From contig CM055267.1 of the NCBI GenBank assembly GCA_029237695.1, positions 10,009,043 through 10,073,042 of the forward strand: a stretch of DNA of 64,000 nucleotides, read 5' to 3'. The position numbers and the translations under genes were made by a program. This DNA is from Conchocele bisecta (Eukaryota > Mollusca > Bivalvia > Lucinida > Thyasiridae). Under the pieces are notes generated by a model. That model ran no database searches, was not told the origin of the DNA, and saw nothing but the letters and a program-made list of their open reading frames with translations. Positions 1 through 9,307 of the stretch are shown here, one piece after another; the first letter of the stretch is position 1, and every line of letters begins with the position of its first letter.

Positions 1-449
1 ACTATAACGTCGATGCTATTTTTCTTAGACCTGGCGAGAACGGATATTCTATCATGTTTTCTACATTTTTTCTCGAGTTTTCCACCCGACGCCCTAATTA
101 CCATACAAAGTATTCCAGATAAAACGGTAATTCCACTCAAAACCCCTGCAAGTGGAACCGTTACAATTGTAGATAGCGTTGCAGCAGTCCCCGCACCACT
201 CATTACAGATAAACTTGCCAGAACCGTACTAGATGCTTCAGCTATATTCGCGGCGCGCTTATATTTTTTAGCGTTTCTTTTTCTATTTCTATATTCTCTA
301 ACTAAAATATCCTGCATAGCGACGATATTATTTAACCTAAAATCTGAACTTCTTTCGTTAATTGGACACAGTGTTGATGGAGTGGTATTGAGAGTTGGAT
401 ACAGTGTTTATGGAGTGGTATTGACAATTGGAAGCGGTGATTCGTTCAT
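1..449 (-). pseudogene. Conserved Polinton small protein with hydrophobic centre (element 1, partial and broken)
   Basis: Read on the minus strand from the ATG at 449, the frame stops at a TAA (408-410). It then continues open to the window edge as a basic stretch (KKYKRAA), a small-residue/hydrophobic segment with the look of a membrane segment, and a C-terminal basic part (VLARSKKNSIDV). The same protein lies at 46,167-46,760 in element 2, where the C-terminal part (SDSEFKLVVEVMARY) is also visible. I recognise it as a protein that recurs in cnidarian and molluscan Polintons, but I know no function. It follows the fibre-like gene on the same strand, about 20 bp downstream, so co-transcription is plausible. 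The C terminus is missing only because the window starts here. Confidence 0.6.
367..432 (-). repeat. 33-bp in-frame tandem duplication carrying the stop
   Basis: Two 33-bp units (367-399 and 400-432) differ by a few bases. One unit reads TCA (Ser) where the other reads TAA, so the premature stop of the small-protein gene arose inside one duplicate. Confidence 0.75.
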
Positions 450-469
450 GATTTTCAATATGTTAGCAT

Positions 470-2455
470 TTACAAATTAAGTTCAATTAGTAATGAGACA
501 ATAGTGGAAGAACTCGCTGGGTCAGCGATTTTCGTAACAAAGTTAATAACACTACCTTCTGAAAGTCTAATTAGATCATCACCGGCGAACAAAACCACCG
601 ACGAACTATCCCCAGCAGGTTTAGTGACTCCAATTGCCCGTTCTTCCCCATCTACTACGAGATTTATCGTGACCACTCCCACAGGTTTACCATTAGCATT
701 AACCGAGCAGACCGCCATTCGGAGAAGTGTACCTGGAGCTGTCATGGTGTATCCCCCACATTTATTACTCGCTTTGGCACCGAACGAATATTCAGGGAGC
801 CCCTCAACCAATGAGCCCCGCTTCTCAGCCTAAACTGTTATCACACGTTTTTGCGTTTTCATTGTTTTTAACAATCCGGCAAGCCCCCCGATAGAGGTAT
901 GGGCCTCAGCACGAACCTTTTCAGTGGTCTCCTCAAGCGCCTTGGTCGCGGCTCTACGAGCATGTTTCAGTTTATCAGAATCTTCAGTTATTTTAACGTC
1001 TAGTTCGGTAAGTGCCGCTTCTCTGCTGAGAGAGTCCTCTAAGCGCAACGCATCATAAGCCTCCATAATGGTCGCCTGGTGACCTTCTAGGGCTTTTTCA
1101 ACACCCGACTTGGCATCTTTTTGAAATTCGGTTATTTTCCCGTCTAGTTCTGCAACCGCCACTTCTCTGATGAGAGAGTCCTCTGAGCGCAACACCTCAT
1201 AAGCATTCGCAAGGGCCGCCTGGTGGTCTTCTCGGGCTTTTTCAATACCAGTTCGGACCCCCTCAACCCCCAACCGAGCCTCCTTTCGAAATTCGGTTAT
1301 TTTTCAGTCTAGTTCGGCAACCGCCGCCTCTCTGATGAGAGAGTCCTCTGAGCGCAACACCTCATAAGCCTTCTCAAGGGCCGCCTGGTGGTCTTCTCGG
1401 ACGTTCTCAATACCCGTTCGTACCCCCTCAAACCCCAACCGAGCCTCCTTTCGAAATTCGGTTATTTTTTCGTATAGGTCAGTAAGTGCCGCTTCTCTGT
1501 TGAGAGAGTCCTCTGAGCGTAACGCCCCATAAGCCTCCGCAATGGCCTCCTTGTGGTCTTCTCGGACCCCCTCAACCCCCGACCTGGTCTCTTTCAGAAA
1601 TTCGGCTATTTTCCCGTCTAGTTCAGTAAGTGTCGCTTCTTTGCTGAGAGAGTCCTCTAAGCGCAACGCATCATAAGCCTCCGCAATGGCCTCCGCAAGG
1701 TTCACCTGGTGGTCTTCTCGGACTTTATCAATACCCGACCAGGTCTCTTTTCGAAATTTGGTTATTTTTTTGTCTAGTTCAGTAAGTGCCGCTTCTCTGA
1801 TGAGAGAGTCCTCCGAGCGCAAACCTCATAAGCCTTCGCAAGGGCCGCCTGGTGGTCTTCTCGGGCTTTCTCAATACCCGACCTGGCCTCTTTTCGAAAT
1901 TTGGTTATTTGTTTTCCTAGTTCGGTAAGTGCCGCTTCTCTCTGATGAGAGTCCTCTGAGCGCAGCGCATCATAAGCCTCCGTAAGGTCCGCCTGGCGGT
2001 CTTCTAGGACTCCCTCAATACCCAACCGGGTCTCCTTTCGAAAATCGATTATTTTCCCGTCTAATTCAGTAAGTGTCGCTTCTCTGATGAGAGAGTCCTC
2101 TAAGCGCAACGCATCATAAGCCTCCGTAAGGTACGCCTGCTGGTCTTCTCGGACTTTATCAATCCCCAACCGGGCCTCTTTTCGAAATTTGGTTATTTTT
2201 TCACCTAGTTCGTTTAGTTCCGTATGCGTTTCTTCACGACTTTGTGTATTCACAGCCAGGGCATATTCTCTAAGTTGTGATAGTAGACTCTTGTGAATCG
2301 TCCGTGGCCACCGATATAGTTCTATTGATCAAGGCCTTTGTTTTTTGGGTAGTTAAAAAGTCGCCCTCTGTCGGGATGAATCCCCCTTCTGCCGGTTCCA
2401 AATTCTTTGAATTTGTCACCCAATAGGAAGAACTACCTGGTCCGTATATACTCAT
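470..2455 (-). pseudogene. Fibre-like protein: capsid-anchor peptide, long coiled-coil shaft, C-terminal head (element 1, broken)
   Basis: The N terminus begins MSIYGPGSSS, as in the intact element 2 homologue (MSIYGPSSSS, 45,628). About 450 residues of charged heptad-rich sequence follow (repeated phrases such as LREAALTELD and KVREDHQAAL), then a C-terminal globular part with hydrophobic strand-like alternation (VITINLVVDG, VINFVTK, LLIELNL). The DNA is broken by a frameshift near 2,260, a one-base deletion near 1,823, a TGA at 1,304-1,306 and a TAG at about 830. Element 2 has TGG (Trp) at this last site. The gene lies just downstream of penton on the same strand. Anchor peptide, trimer-like coiled coil and head next to penton suggest a receptor-binding fibre, which is inference. 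In element 2 the shaft is only about 60 residues. Confidence 0.65.
1020..2130 (-). repeat. Eight coiled-coil coding repeats of about 141-170 bp
   Basis: The core 'gagagagtcctctgagcgc' and close variants recur near 1,027, 1,168, 1,338, 1,501, 1,646, 1,801, 1,948 and 2,091. The commonest spacing, 141-147 bp, is 47-49 codons, and 49 codons is exactly seven heptads, so duplications keep both the reading frame and the coiled-coil phase. This is how the shaft of the fibre-like protein has grown. Confidence 0.85.
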
Positions 2456-2510
2456 TTTCAATAATGTTGATAATATATATATATATATAAATTACGAACA
2501 TGCGTTTAAT

Positions 2511-2536
2511 TCTAATTTTCTTAAAATTAATTAATT
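2511..2536 (-). promoter_or_regulatory. AT-rich motif upstream of the fibre-like gene
   Basis: On the minus strand the sequence contains TTAATTTTAAGAAAATTA, followed by a (TA)n tract (2,470-2,490) and the fibre start. The same core stands directly before the starts at 6,241 and 8,640, which suggests a promoter or leader element of this Polinton; this is inference. Confidence 0.4.
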
Positions 2537-3320
2537 TGAAATTTCGAGAACGACCGAAATCGGGTAATCGTTCTTCAACTCTCGCCCTTTATCATCAAGA
2601 ATAGAAATCTTCAACTCGTGGATGTGTCCCGATTCCAAAACTTTCATCTCGGGGTGTGGGAAGTCTAAGGTCACAGTCTCGCCATAGAAACAGTCGCTGG
2701 CGGGCACGGTTTTCAGTAATGTGCTGGGAGTGCCGTCTATCGTGTTGTACGATGTGTTCACCCGATCCAGGTGCACCCCGAGAGTTTTTGTGAAGGCAAA
2801 GTTCACCGGGGTATCGCCGCGGTGCTCGCCCACGGGGAAGACAAATTTCAACGGGAACTCTCGCCCTTCATCCTCGTTGTAAGGGGTGTGCAAATTTAAA
2901 TCCTAACATTGAGGCCAACCCCGGAGTGATCTTTAATTTTTTATCAATTGACAATGTCGCAATCCCCGTGGCTTTTGAGACTGTGAGAGTGCCATTATCA
3001 GGTATATTCGTCGCGATGAAAGCTTGGACATCTCCGAAACCGCAAAGGCCAGGAAGTAATGCGGCACTTGTTTCCCGAAGGCGTCTCACTACATTTGTAC
3101 GATCGGGGTTATTGATAATATCTAAAAAATCTCCAAGATCTCCGGAATAGATAGCCTCTGGCCATTCTATTCCGGAGATATCCTTGTGCATTTCAATGTT
3201 TTTCCACCCAACCGTGAAGGTGATTGATCTAAGGCCTACCCGGCGTTGTCCACAGCAGTTGTCTATTAATTTTTGAAGTTCACAACTCCCTTTTTGAACA
3301 TTAGTGATAGTAGCAAACAT
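2531..3320 (-). pseudogene. Penton / minor capsid protein (element 1, one frameshift)
   Basis: The frame starts MFATITNV at 3,320 and runs to about 2,868. It shifts by one base around 2,870-2,893 and continues to 2,531. The second half has signatures I know from Polinton/adintovirus penton proteins: VHLDRVNTSYN, PSTLLKTV, then a terminal block with SGHIHELKISILDD and PISVVLEI. The protein would form the pentameric vertex capsomer of the icosahedral shell, by family knowledge. An upstream in-frame ATG at 3,350 overlaps the divergent gene starting at 3,335, so 3,320 is the better start. Element 2 has a homologue at 45,003-45,610 that has lost its start codon and part of the middle. Confidence 0.75.
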
Positions 3321-3334
3321 AATAATATCTTTCA

Positions 3335-4801
3335 ATGGATACCAAAGCATTTAGCTTTAATTATAATGCAAAGAACGCGGTCGGAGGTAAATACACGCAA
3401 AAATACGTTGTTAACCGCCTTGTACACCCAACCGTAACTGTTAGACCGGACAGTGGCTTTGCCACCAATTTTCCTAACATCTTTGAACAATATAGGCTGC
3501 CCAAGATTACTACGATGGAGGCGGTAAACGGGTGGAAAGCAACACCTATGCAGTTTTGGCAGAACCAAATAAATTTCGCTGTATGGTGCGCAACAGCCGG
3601 GTGTGGAGTTTCACATAAAGACCATCTGACATCCAAGAATGTCATGCTCCGAAGTGTCTACAACTTTCACACGTATTATACTATTAGGAGGATTCTCAAA
3701 GAACTAGGTATTTCACTACCTCAAGACGACGCCTGGGATCCCATTTCCAACGCATACGACCGTATGGCGTTTGAAAGACTGTGTAACGAATTTAACGTTT
3801 CAAAAGACGCGGACTGGAGACAGAAAGCATTTCCTACCACCACCGGCCTCGGCGACGTTCTCATTCGGGGCCAGTCCGGGAATTGGACGCAGACTGATTT
3901 TAGACACGATCACTCCGGCGACCACATCGTCAGTCGGAACGCCAGGAATTTTGACCCCGCGACGATGACTTTCGGGCCGGAAGTGTCTGGAGGTCGGCAC
4001 TGCGGCGTGTTTTCTTGTAAAATGTTACCTCCGAAACGGGCTCACATCGATTACATACAGCAGGCTGTTGAGGTTCAGAACTCGTGGGGTACATTTATGT
4101 TAGATACGGGTCTAGGGTTCACGCAGGCTGTGGTTACTCGCGTCAACGACTCCATTCGCACGTACGTCTGGGCCATCCTCGGCGCACAGAAGCAAACTCG
4201 CAGTTCTATACTGGACACGGGAACAGCGTTTGATGCACAAAAACAATTCTTAACACTTGTAGAGGACGCCATCTCAGCTAGGGTGGACCTGGAGAAGGCG
4301 ATCCAGAATTATCAAGACGTTTTGCAGAATGCCAGCACCCCGGTAGACTACGTATTCGGAATAGGTCTTTATATGGCACCGAGCAATATGATACTACGAG
4401 ACGACCCGGTTGACGGTTACAATAATGAAATCGTAATCGCCACCGCCAATCAAAAAATCGGCCACAACGGTAACGTGAACACGGATATCATCAAGCGCAC
4501 CCCCAACATGATCGGGAGCGGAGGTGAAAATTCAAATAAATTTCAAAAATATTTCATAAAACCCCCAAAACACAAAATGGATACACCTCCCTCAACACAA
4601 TCGGGATTGAATTTGAACCCAGTACCCCCAATTCGTAAATTGGATGCACCATCGAGTCCCCCTAATCCAATCATCAACAATGTTGAAATTGGAACAGGAG
4701 CGGAAACACCAATCGAGATTGGAAGCACAACACACGAGGAGGAGAAATTAGCGCTCGTCGTTGCCCTCGTGGTGATCGGACTATTTACGCTTTGGTTTTA
4801 G
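3335..4801 (+). CDS. Conserved Polinton protein with C-terminal membrane anchor, intact
   Basis: This 488-residue frame is uninterrupted. The N-terminal two thirds carry blocks typical of a protein found in many animal Polintons (MEAVNGWKATPMQFWQNQ, then SIRTYVWAILGAQ followed by TGTAFDAQKQFL, then DYVFGIGLYMAPSNM). A Pro/Ser/Thr-rich linker follows (about 395-465) and a hydrophobic C terminus (LALVVALVVIGLFTLWF, about 471-488) that looks like a tail anchor. Its role is not established to my knowledge; placement among capsid genes suggests a virion or membrane-associated role. It is divergent from penton (starts 15 bp apart) and overlaps the tail of the next gene by 21 bp, an arrangement kept in element 2. 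It is the largest undamaged ORF of element 1. Confidence 0.75.
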   Translation: MDTKAFSFNYNAKNAVGGKYTQKYVVNRLVHPTVTVRPDSGFATNFPNIFEQYRLPKITTMEAVNGWKATPMQFWQNQINFAVWCATAGCGVSHKDHLTSKNVMLRSVYNFHTYYTIRRILKELGISLPQDDAWDPISNAYDRMAFERLCNEFNVSKDADWRQKAFPTTTGLGDVLIRGQSGNWTQTDFRHDHSGDHIVSRNARNFDPATMTFGPEVSGGRHCGVFSCKMLPPKRAHIDYIQQAVEVQNSWGTFMLDTGLGFTQAVVTRVNDSIRTYVWAILGAQKQTRSSILDTGTAFDAQKQFLTLVEDAISARVDLEKAIQNYQDVLQNASTPVDYVFGIGLYMAPSNMILRDDPVDGYNNEIVIATANQKIGHNGNVNTDIIKRTPNMIGSGGENSNKFQKYFIKPPKHKMDTPPSTQSGLNLNPVPPIRKLDAPSSPPNPIINNVEIGTGAETPIEIGSTTHEEEKLALVVALVVIGLFTLWF

Positions 4802-6241
4802 GAACTCTCTGGCGAAGAATAGTAGGAGACCGGCGATTGCCACTATTAGAACCCAAGTATTTTTGGCTAGCCATCCGGCCGTTTTTGATAATATAGATAG
4901 CAAGTAAGAAACGATACTTCCGATCAGTCCAGGTAGTGCGGCAGCCGTCTTTTCGGCTAATTTAGCCAGGAGACTGGCGAGGGCTTTTAGTTGTTTTTTT
5001 ACCCACTCCTTGGCTCCACCAGATGGGGCGGGTGGTGGTGGTGTGGGTGCTGGCGCGGGTGGTGGCGCCGCACCACCAGTGAAAGCTAGAACTATGGTCG
5101 ATATAGTCATGCCGATAGCCGCGAGGATGCTTGCTATCGTGATGGCCTGTTCTCTGAACAGAGTGTCTCTGAACATTGGGACGGGCTGTAACTAATGTTG
5201 CAAAAACTTGTAGCCCAACCCGTTTGCTCTTTTTGTAAAATTGTATGTAATAACTGTTATTTTTATATACCATGTCAAATTAGAGCAATAAAATATGTTT
5301 AAACCAAACTAACAGAGTGCGAAGACGCTCACCGAGTGTCGTCTCCTCGTGCAGGACCCTCGAGATTGTTTCGCGGATCCGACTTATTTGGGTGCGGAGA
5401 GCCTCACGGTTAGTCGAGGCAGCCTCCAAACGAGCTGCCCTTTCATCCCGCAAAGACCGCAGGCGTTCGGTGATCCGTTCGGTAGATTCTATATCGCCAC
5501 CGGCTTCCTCCAGTTTTCTTTCTTCTAGCACGATATGTTCATCCAGCGACGAGAGTTTGGAGAGGTTAAGGACCAGTTCGCCCCGGACCGTTTGCATAAC
5601 CTTATCGAGGCCCCGGAGTTCGAGAAGAGGTAACAGTGGGTCATCGTCGAGTATTTCGTTTTCGCCGAACGTGGTCTCCATCGTGTTAATAGCGTCGGTG
5701 GCTACTTGAGGGAGTTCGCTGAGCTCAACAGTTTCTATATCGGCGGCAGTTTTCGCCATCGTTTCGTTGGTAGACTGTAGGGCCTCTACAGCGCGGGTCG
5801 GCATAATTTTTGTACCCCTTTTCCAATCTACGAATCCTAGTTCGCTCCTTATGATTTCACCACCGCCCCGGTTTCCTGCAATGGTGTTTAGCGATAGGGG
5901 TTTACCGGTCATCGTGTTAACTATTGAGATATTTGATGATTTTAGTCTCAACTTACCGTCCAGAGTCAATTCGAACTTGGAGTAGTCGTGTCCGACAGAC
6001 GGGACCAGACCGATTTCTGCCAAACGGTTGTAGTAGTCGTCTACAGCTCCCTCGTGTAATTCCCGACTTTGACCAACGCTGCTGGTAGCGCCACCTAATT
6101 CCCCCCAACACTGTTGAACGTGATTAGATTGGAACTGGAGGCTGTATCAAGGGTGTCATTATCATCATCTATGTCATCATCATCCGCATCGAGGTAATCG
6201 TCTCTGCCGATATCATACATTTCATTATCGTAATCAGCCAT
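4781..6241 (-). pseudogene. Conserved Polinton coiled-coil/membrane protein (element 1, interrupted by a 145-bp insertion)
   Basis: The order is: acidic N terminus (MADYDNEMYDIGRDDYLD), a DYSKFEL block, a coiled coil (about 150-250), then EQAITIASILAAIGM with a Pro/Gly-rich hinge and a C-terminal hydrophobic/amphipathic part (KQLKALASLLAKLAEK, WVLIVAIAGLLLFF). I know the ITIASIL..IGM block as very abundant in cnidarian and molluscan Polintons, but not its function. Two defects are seen: a run of six G (near 6,105, minus strand), one short of staying in frame, and a 145-bp insertion (5,166-5,310). Element 2 (33,325-34,624) shows the uninterrupted middle. The 3' end overlaps the preceding plus-strand gene by 21 bp. 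Confidence 0.75.
5166..5310. mobile_element. 145-bp short insertion with 9-bp target duplication
   Basis: The bases AACAGAGTG occur on both sides (5,157-5,165 and 5,311-5,319). Element 2 has the uninterrupted sequence with a single AACAGAGTG. The insert contains two short imperfect hairpins, one around 'tttgctc'...'gagcaata'. A second copy of most of it lies at 29,182-29,320. It is a non-autonomous short element of a type I cannot name. Confidence 0.8.
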
Positions 6242-6245
6242 ATTT

Positions 6246-6270
6246 ATAATTTTCTTAAAATTAATTATGT
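6246..6270 (-). promoter_or_regulatory. AT-rich motif directly before the coiled-coil/membrane gene start
   Basis: The minus strand reads TTAATTTTAAGAAAATTA, then about 5 bases to the ATG at 6,241. It sits in the divergent interval between this gene and the major capsid gene (6,315). It shares its core with the motifs at 2,511 and 8,614. Confidence 0.4.
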
Positions 6271-6314
6271 ATTAAAGACAAAAGCATACGGGTTTAATAT
6301 AGTTTCACTAAATT

Positions 6315-7612
6315 ATGTCTTCGAGTCAATACGGTCGCAAACTCAATCCATACCGCAGACTGCGTGAGCCCCTCGGGGCAAAAGGCGTGAGACAGAGTGT
6401 CGTTATTACGAACAAAACCCATCGACGATTGACCAGAACCAGCAGCTCTTGGTCCGCTTCCCCAACCTCGGAGCTAACGACGTCATTGTCCCGGGGACTG
6501 TTCGCCTCGCTTTCACTATTTCTCTGACGTCGACGGACGAGGACCGAACCGTCGTTCAGAACCTGGGTCGCGCCATCGTCAAGAAGACCATGATAAAGAT
6601 TTCTGGTAATGAGGTGATGTCGATCGATGACAGCGACGTCTACCAATGCTACCAGGACCTGTGGAAGATGGCGCAAGAGCGCGAAAACGCTGTCTATCAG
6701 GGTATTGACACCAGCAAAAATAAGAACGTAACCAAACTTAGAATTGGGGCTGATAACAAGGCAGATAACAACGCGAGTGACAACGCAGTCGCGGGCGCTT
6801 ACGGCAACCGCTTCTACATCCCGCTCGACTTTGAGTTGCTGGAGAGCCACATGCCCTACTATTAGAGTGCTTTGGCTGACCGCCTCGAATACGAACTAAC
6901 GTTCAACGACTACGGCCGAGTTCTCATAACCACCGACATGTTATCGACGTATACGATCGATAATGTTTCGCTGGAGTACGACATGGTGACGATGCCCGAA
7001 CTCGCGCGATTGATCAGAACCCAGTACGCCGGGCGCTTTGCCATAATTTACGACCGAGTTCTTCGCCATCGCAAGATGACGAAAGACAAAGGCGACACAT
7101 TGTGGAATATTAATGTCAACGTACCCGCCCGCTCGATGAAAGGTATACTGATGTTGTTCGAGGATGCTCAGTTCGCGTTCGGTGCTAGAAAAACCGACAA
7201 ATTCTATAACCCCAAAATCACGAAGGTAGAGGTGACGATCGAGGGAGTACCCAATCAACTCTACAGCGCGGGTCTTCGCGTGCACCAGTAGTGGGATGAA
7301 GTAAGAAAGCAGTTTGCTGCCGGCTCTAAGCGCTCTCTGGAGGTCGCAGCAGTTGCAAAAGACCTGCATCTCTCGGCCGTCTCCCTCGCGGAGTTCCTGA
7401 ATACCAAATACGCGTTATGGCTAGACATGCGAGCCAGCGACGATGACCAAATACACGGTAGCGGACGCCAAGTTGAGAACGCTAGTGAGGGTGTGACGAT
7501 CCAGATAACCAAAGAGGCGGACGGAGCCGGGCCATTGAACGTGTACTTATATATAATTACAGACGCACAACTCAACATCGAAGATGGTCGATACGTCTCA
7601 GCACTCTACTAA
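6315..7612 (+). pseudogene. Major capsid protein, double jelly-roll type (element 1, broken)
   Basis: The frame starts MSSSQYGRKLNPYRRLREPL. I recognise Polinton major-capsid blocks: VSYTIDN-type strands, DRLEYELTFNDYGRV, MVTMPELARLI, TLWNINVNVPARSMKGILM, and FYNPKITKVEVTIEGVPNQL, followed by a tail that ends GRYVSALY. Relative to element 2 there is a two-base gain near 6,415 and in-frame TAG codons at 6,863-6,865 and near 7,290. Both stops replace what appear to be Gln codons (CAG to TAG). The product would form the hexameric capsomers of the icosahedral shell, by family knowledge. Its 3' end overlaps the ATPase start by 29 bp in both elements. DNA similarity to element 2 is high by eye, the highest of all shared genes together with integrase. 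Confidence 0.85.
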
Positions 7613-8328
7613 ATCTAACGATTTATTAATTAATAATTTTGAAAAAATACGGAAAATTAGCAATCATTCTAACGATTTATTAATTAATAATTTTGAAAAA
7701 ATTAAGAAAATTAGCAATCAATACCAATTCACGATTGGAGATGCTCACTCTGCCATAATATGTGGGCAGACAGGATGTGGAAAAACGGTTTTCATCCTCG
7801 ACTTGCTCGAGGAGTCCTACCGCGATGCCTTTCGTCACATTGTGATCCTGTGTCCCACTGTGCGGCACAACGATACTTATCAGCGGCGCCCGTGGATATG
7901 GACCGACCCTGAGGTATACGTTATTGATCCCGGTGATAGGCTTCACGATTGGTTGCGTGGTTTATACCAAAGATTCCAGGGTGAGCCCACCCTATACGTG
8001 ATTGACGATTGCTTGGCCAAGGCGGCGATGACCAAAAAGAAGGACATGCTCTCCGAGCTCGCATTTAACTGGCCGCCATGCTAGGCAAAGCGTTTGGATA
8101 TCCACTCAAAAGTACAACGCCGTCCTCAAGGATCTGCGCGAACAAACGAAATGGGTCGCCCTCTTTCACTGCAAGGACCGAGACTCATTCGATGACTGCC
8201 TTCGAGAGAATGACGTTATCCCAACGCGTGAGGAGCGCCTGGAGGTTCGACAGATGCTTTCGGAAACTAAGCACGCCAAGCTTCTGCTAAAGACTGATCA
8301 ACCAACTGCTTATAAAGTTATCAATTAA
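7584..8328 (+). pseudogene. A32/FtsK-HerA-type genome-packaging ATPase (element 1, one frameshift)
   Basis: Walker A is GQTGCGKT (residues 61-68) and Walker B is LYVIDD (137-142), which fits the A32-like packaging ATPases of Polintons and large DNA viruses. The frame runs from 7,584 to about 8,065. A one-base insertion then leads into an early stop, and the rest (WISTQKYN to KLLLKTDQPTAYK) continues in the next frame to 8,328. The N terminus contains an 18-residue tandem duplication absent from element 2. The protein would pump the genome into the capsid, by family knowledge. The start overlaps the major capsid gene by 29 bp. Confidence 0.85.
7614..7721 (+). repeat. 54-bp in-frame duplication inside the ATPase N terminus
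   Basis: Units 7,614-7,667 and 7,668-7,721 encode SNDLLINNFEKIRKISN and a near-identical copy. The AT-rich DNA resembles the intergenic TTAATTTTAAGAAAATTA motif of this element. Element 2 has neither unit. Confidence 0.85.
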
Positions 8329-8330
8329 TT

Positions 8331-8510
8331 AATTTTAATTTTAAGAAAATTGCAAAGTAATAAGCTATTGCAATGCTTAACAATGCTTAGCAATTGCTGA
8401 ACAATGCTTAGCAATTGCTTAACAATGCTTAGCAATTGCTGAACAATGCTGAACAAATACTTAACAAATGTTGAACAAATGCTTAACAATGGTTAACAAT
8501 GTTAACAATT
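8331..8510. repeat. Iteron-like array of AACAATGCTTAGCAATTGCT units
   Basis: After one AT-rich motif (8,331-8,352) come about ten short direct and partly palindromic units built from caatgctta, gcaattgct and tgaacaa, spaced 11-21 bp. They fill the ATPase-downstream interval of element 1. Element 2 has nothing comparable at 36,522-36,560. Function is unknown. Confidence 0.7.
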
Positions 8511-8639
8511 TGGTGCTCCGCTGCGAGCTTTGTTGCGAGCATAATGGTGATCATAAGTATCGGGTGGTGCGCTTGGCAATATGTTGAAGTGATGAGACTT
8601 GTTAGAATAGTTAAATTAATTTTAAGAAAATTAGCAATA
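8499..8639 (+). other. Possible short membrane-protein frame upstream of 8,640
   Basis: The reading frame of the next gene is open upstream from 8,499 and encodes a hydrophobic stretch (ASFVASIMVIISIGWCAW). It could be an N-terminal extension or a separate peptide. The AT-rich motif at 8,614-8,638 followed at once by ATG (8,640) favours the later start. Confidence 0.25.
8614..8639 (+). promoter_or_regulatory. AT-rich motif directly before the start at 8,640
   Basis: TTAATTTTAAGAAAATTA is followed after six bases by the ATG at 8,640. It is the third instance of this core placed just before a gene of element 1. Confidence 0.4.
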
Positions 8640-9307
8640 ATGAACTGCGACGAAATTCTCGATCAACTAATGGAAGAAACCTCAACTCCGACTGCCAACA
8701 TCCTGAAAGATAATGAAACATCAACTCCGACAGAGCAATCGGGATCAACTTCAACTCCAACGGTAGTTGGTATTGGGTTGAGTGCAACGACTCCGAATGA
8801 AAATGAAAATGCGGCGCGACGAGAGCGGCTAGCTGCTGACAATCGGAGCATTATCTCGGTAGGCGTCTCTCAGTTTTTCAGGTGGATAAGATGTCAGATG
8901 CGGAGATCGATAAAATGTATGTGCGATACGAATCCAAATTGGGAGCAGAGATGACAAAAACTCTTGGATCGGCGGCTATTCATTTGTACGCTACCGCCGT
9001 TAGTATACTTCTCCCTATACCAAACACCGCGGGATTGATTGGGGATCTAGAGACTGACCCTTTTATAGGACACACTCTTAGAACAGCCTGCTGCTCAATT
9101 TATCACAAGTTTGGAATGTACTTTGCTCCGCTGACAACCGCGTTGACCACGGGTAAACACTGTCAATTTGGACATATATGCCCACGAACTATAAGCCCTA
9201 ATATCCATATCATAAATGATGACACAAGACACACCTGCGAGAGTGACGGAGTTGAACCCGATTGCTCCAACACAATCGAACCCGAGTGTTACTCCGCCAC
9301 TGGATGA
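8640..9307 (+). pseudogene. Conserved Polinton protein with the VDKMSDAEIDKMY block (element 1, one frameshift)
   Basis: From the ATG at 8,640 the frame gives a Thr/Ser/Pro-rich segment (STPT repeats) to about 8,880. There a T run appears one base short and the conserved part continues in the next frame: VDKMSDAEIDKMYVRYE, GAEMTKTLGSAAIHLY, LETDPFIGHTL, YFAPLTTALTT. I recall this block from other animal Polintons without an assigned function. It overlaps the next gene by about 90 bp. The element 2 remnant is at 36,560-36,890. Confidence 0.6.

Noticed and set aside
13..480. 155-residue plus-strand frame
   Set aside because: It is the complement of the conserved minus-strand small-protein gene, whose homologue lies in element 2.
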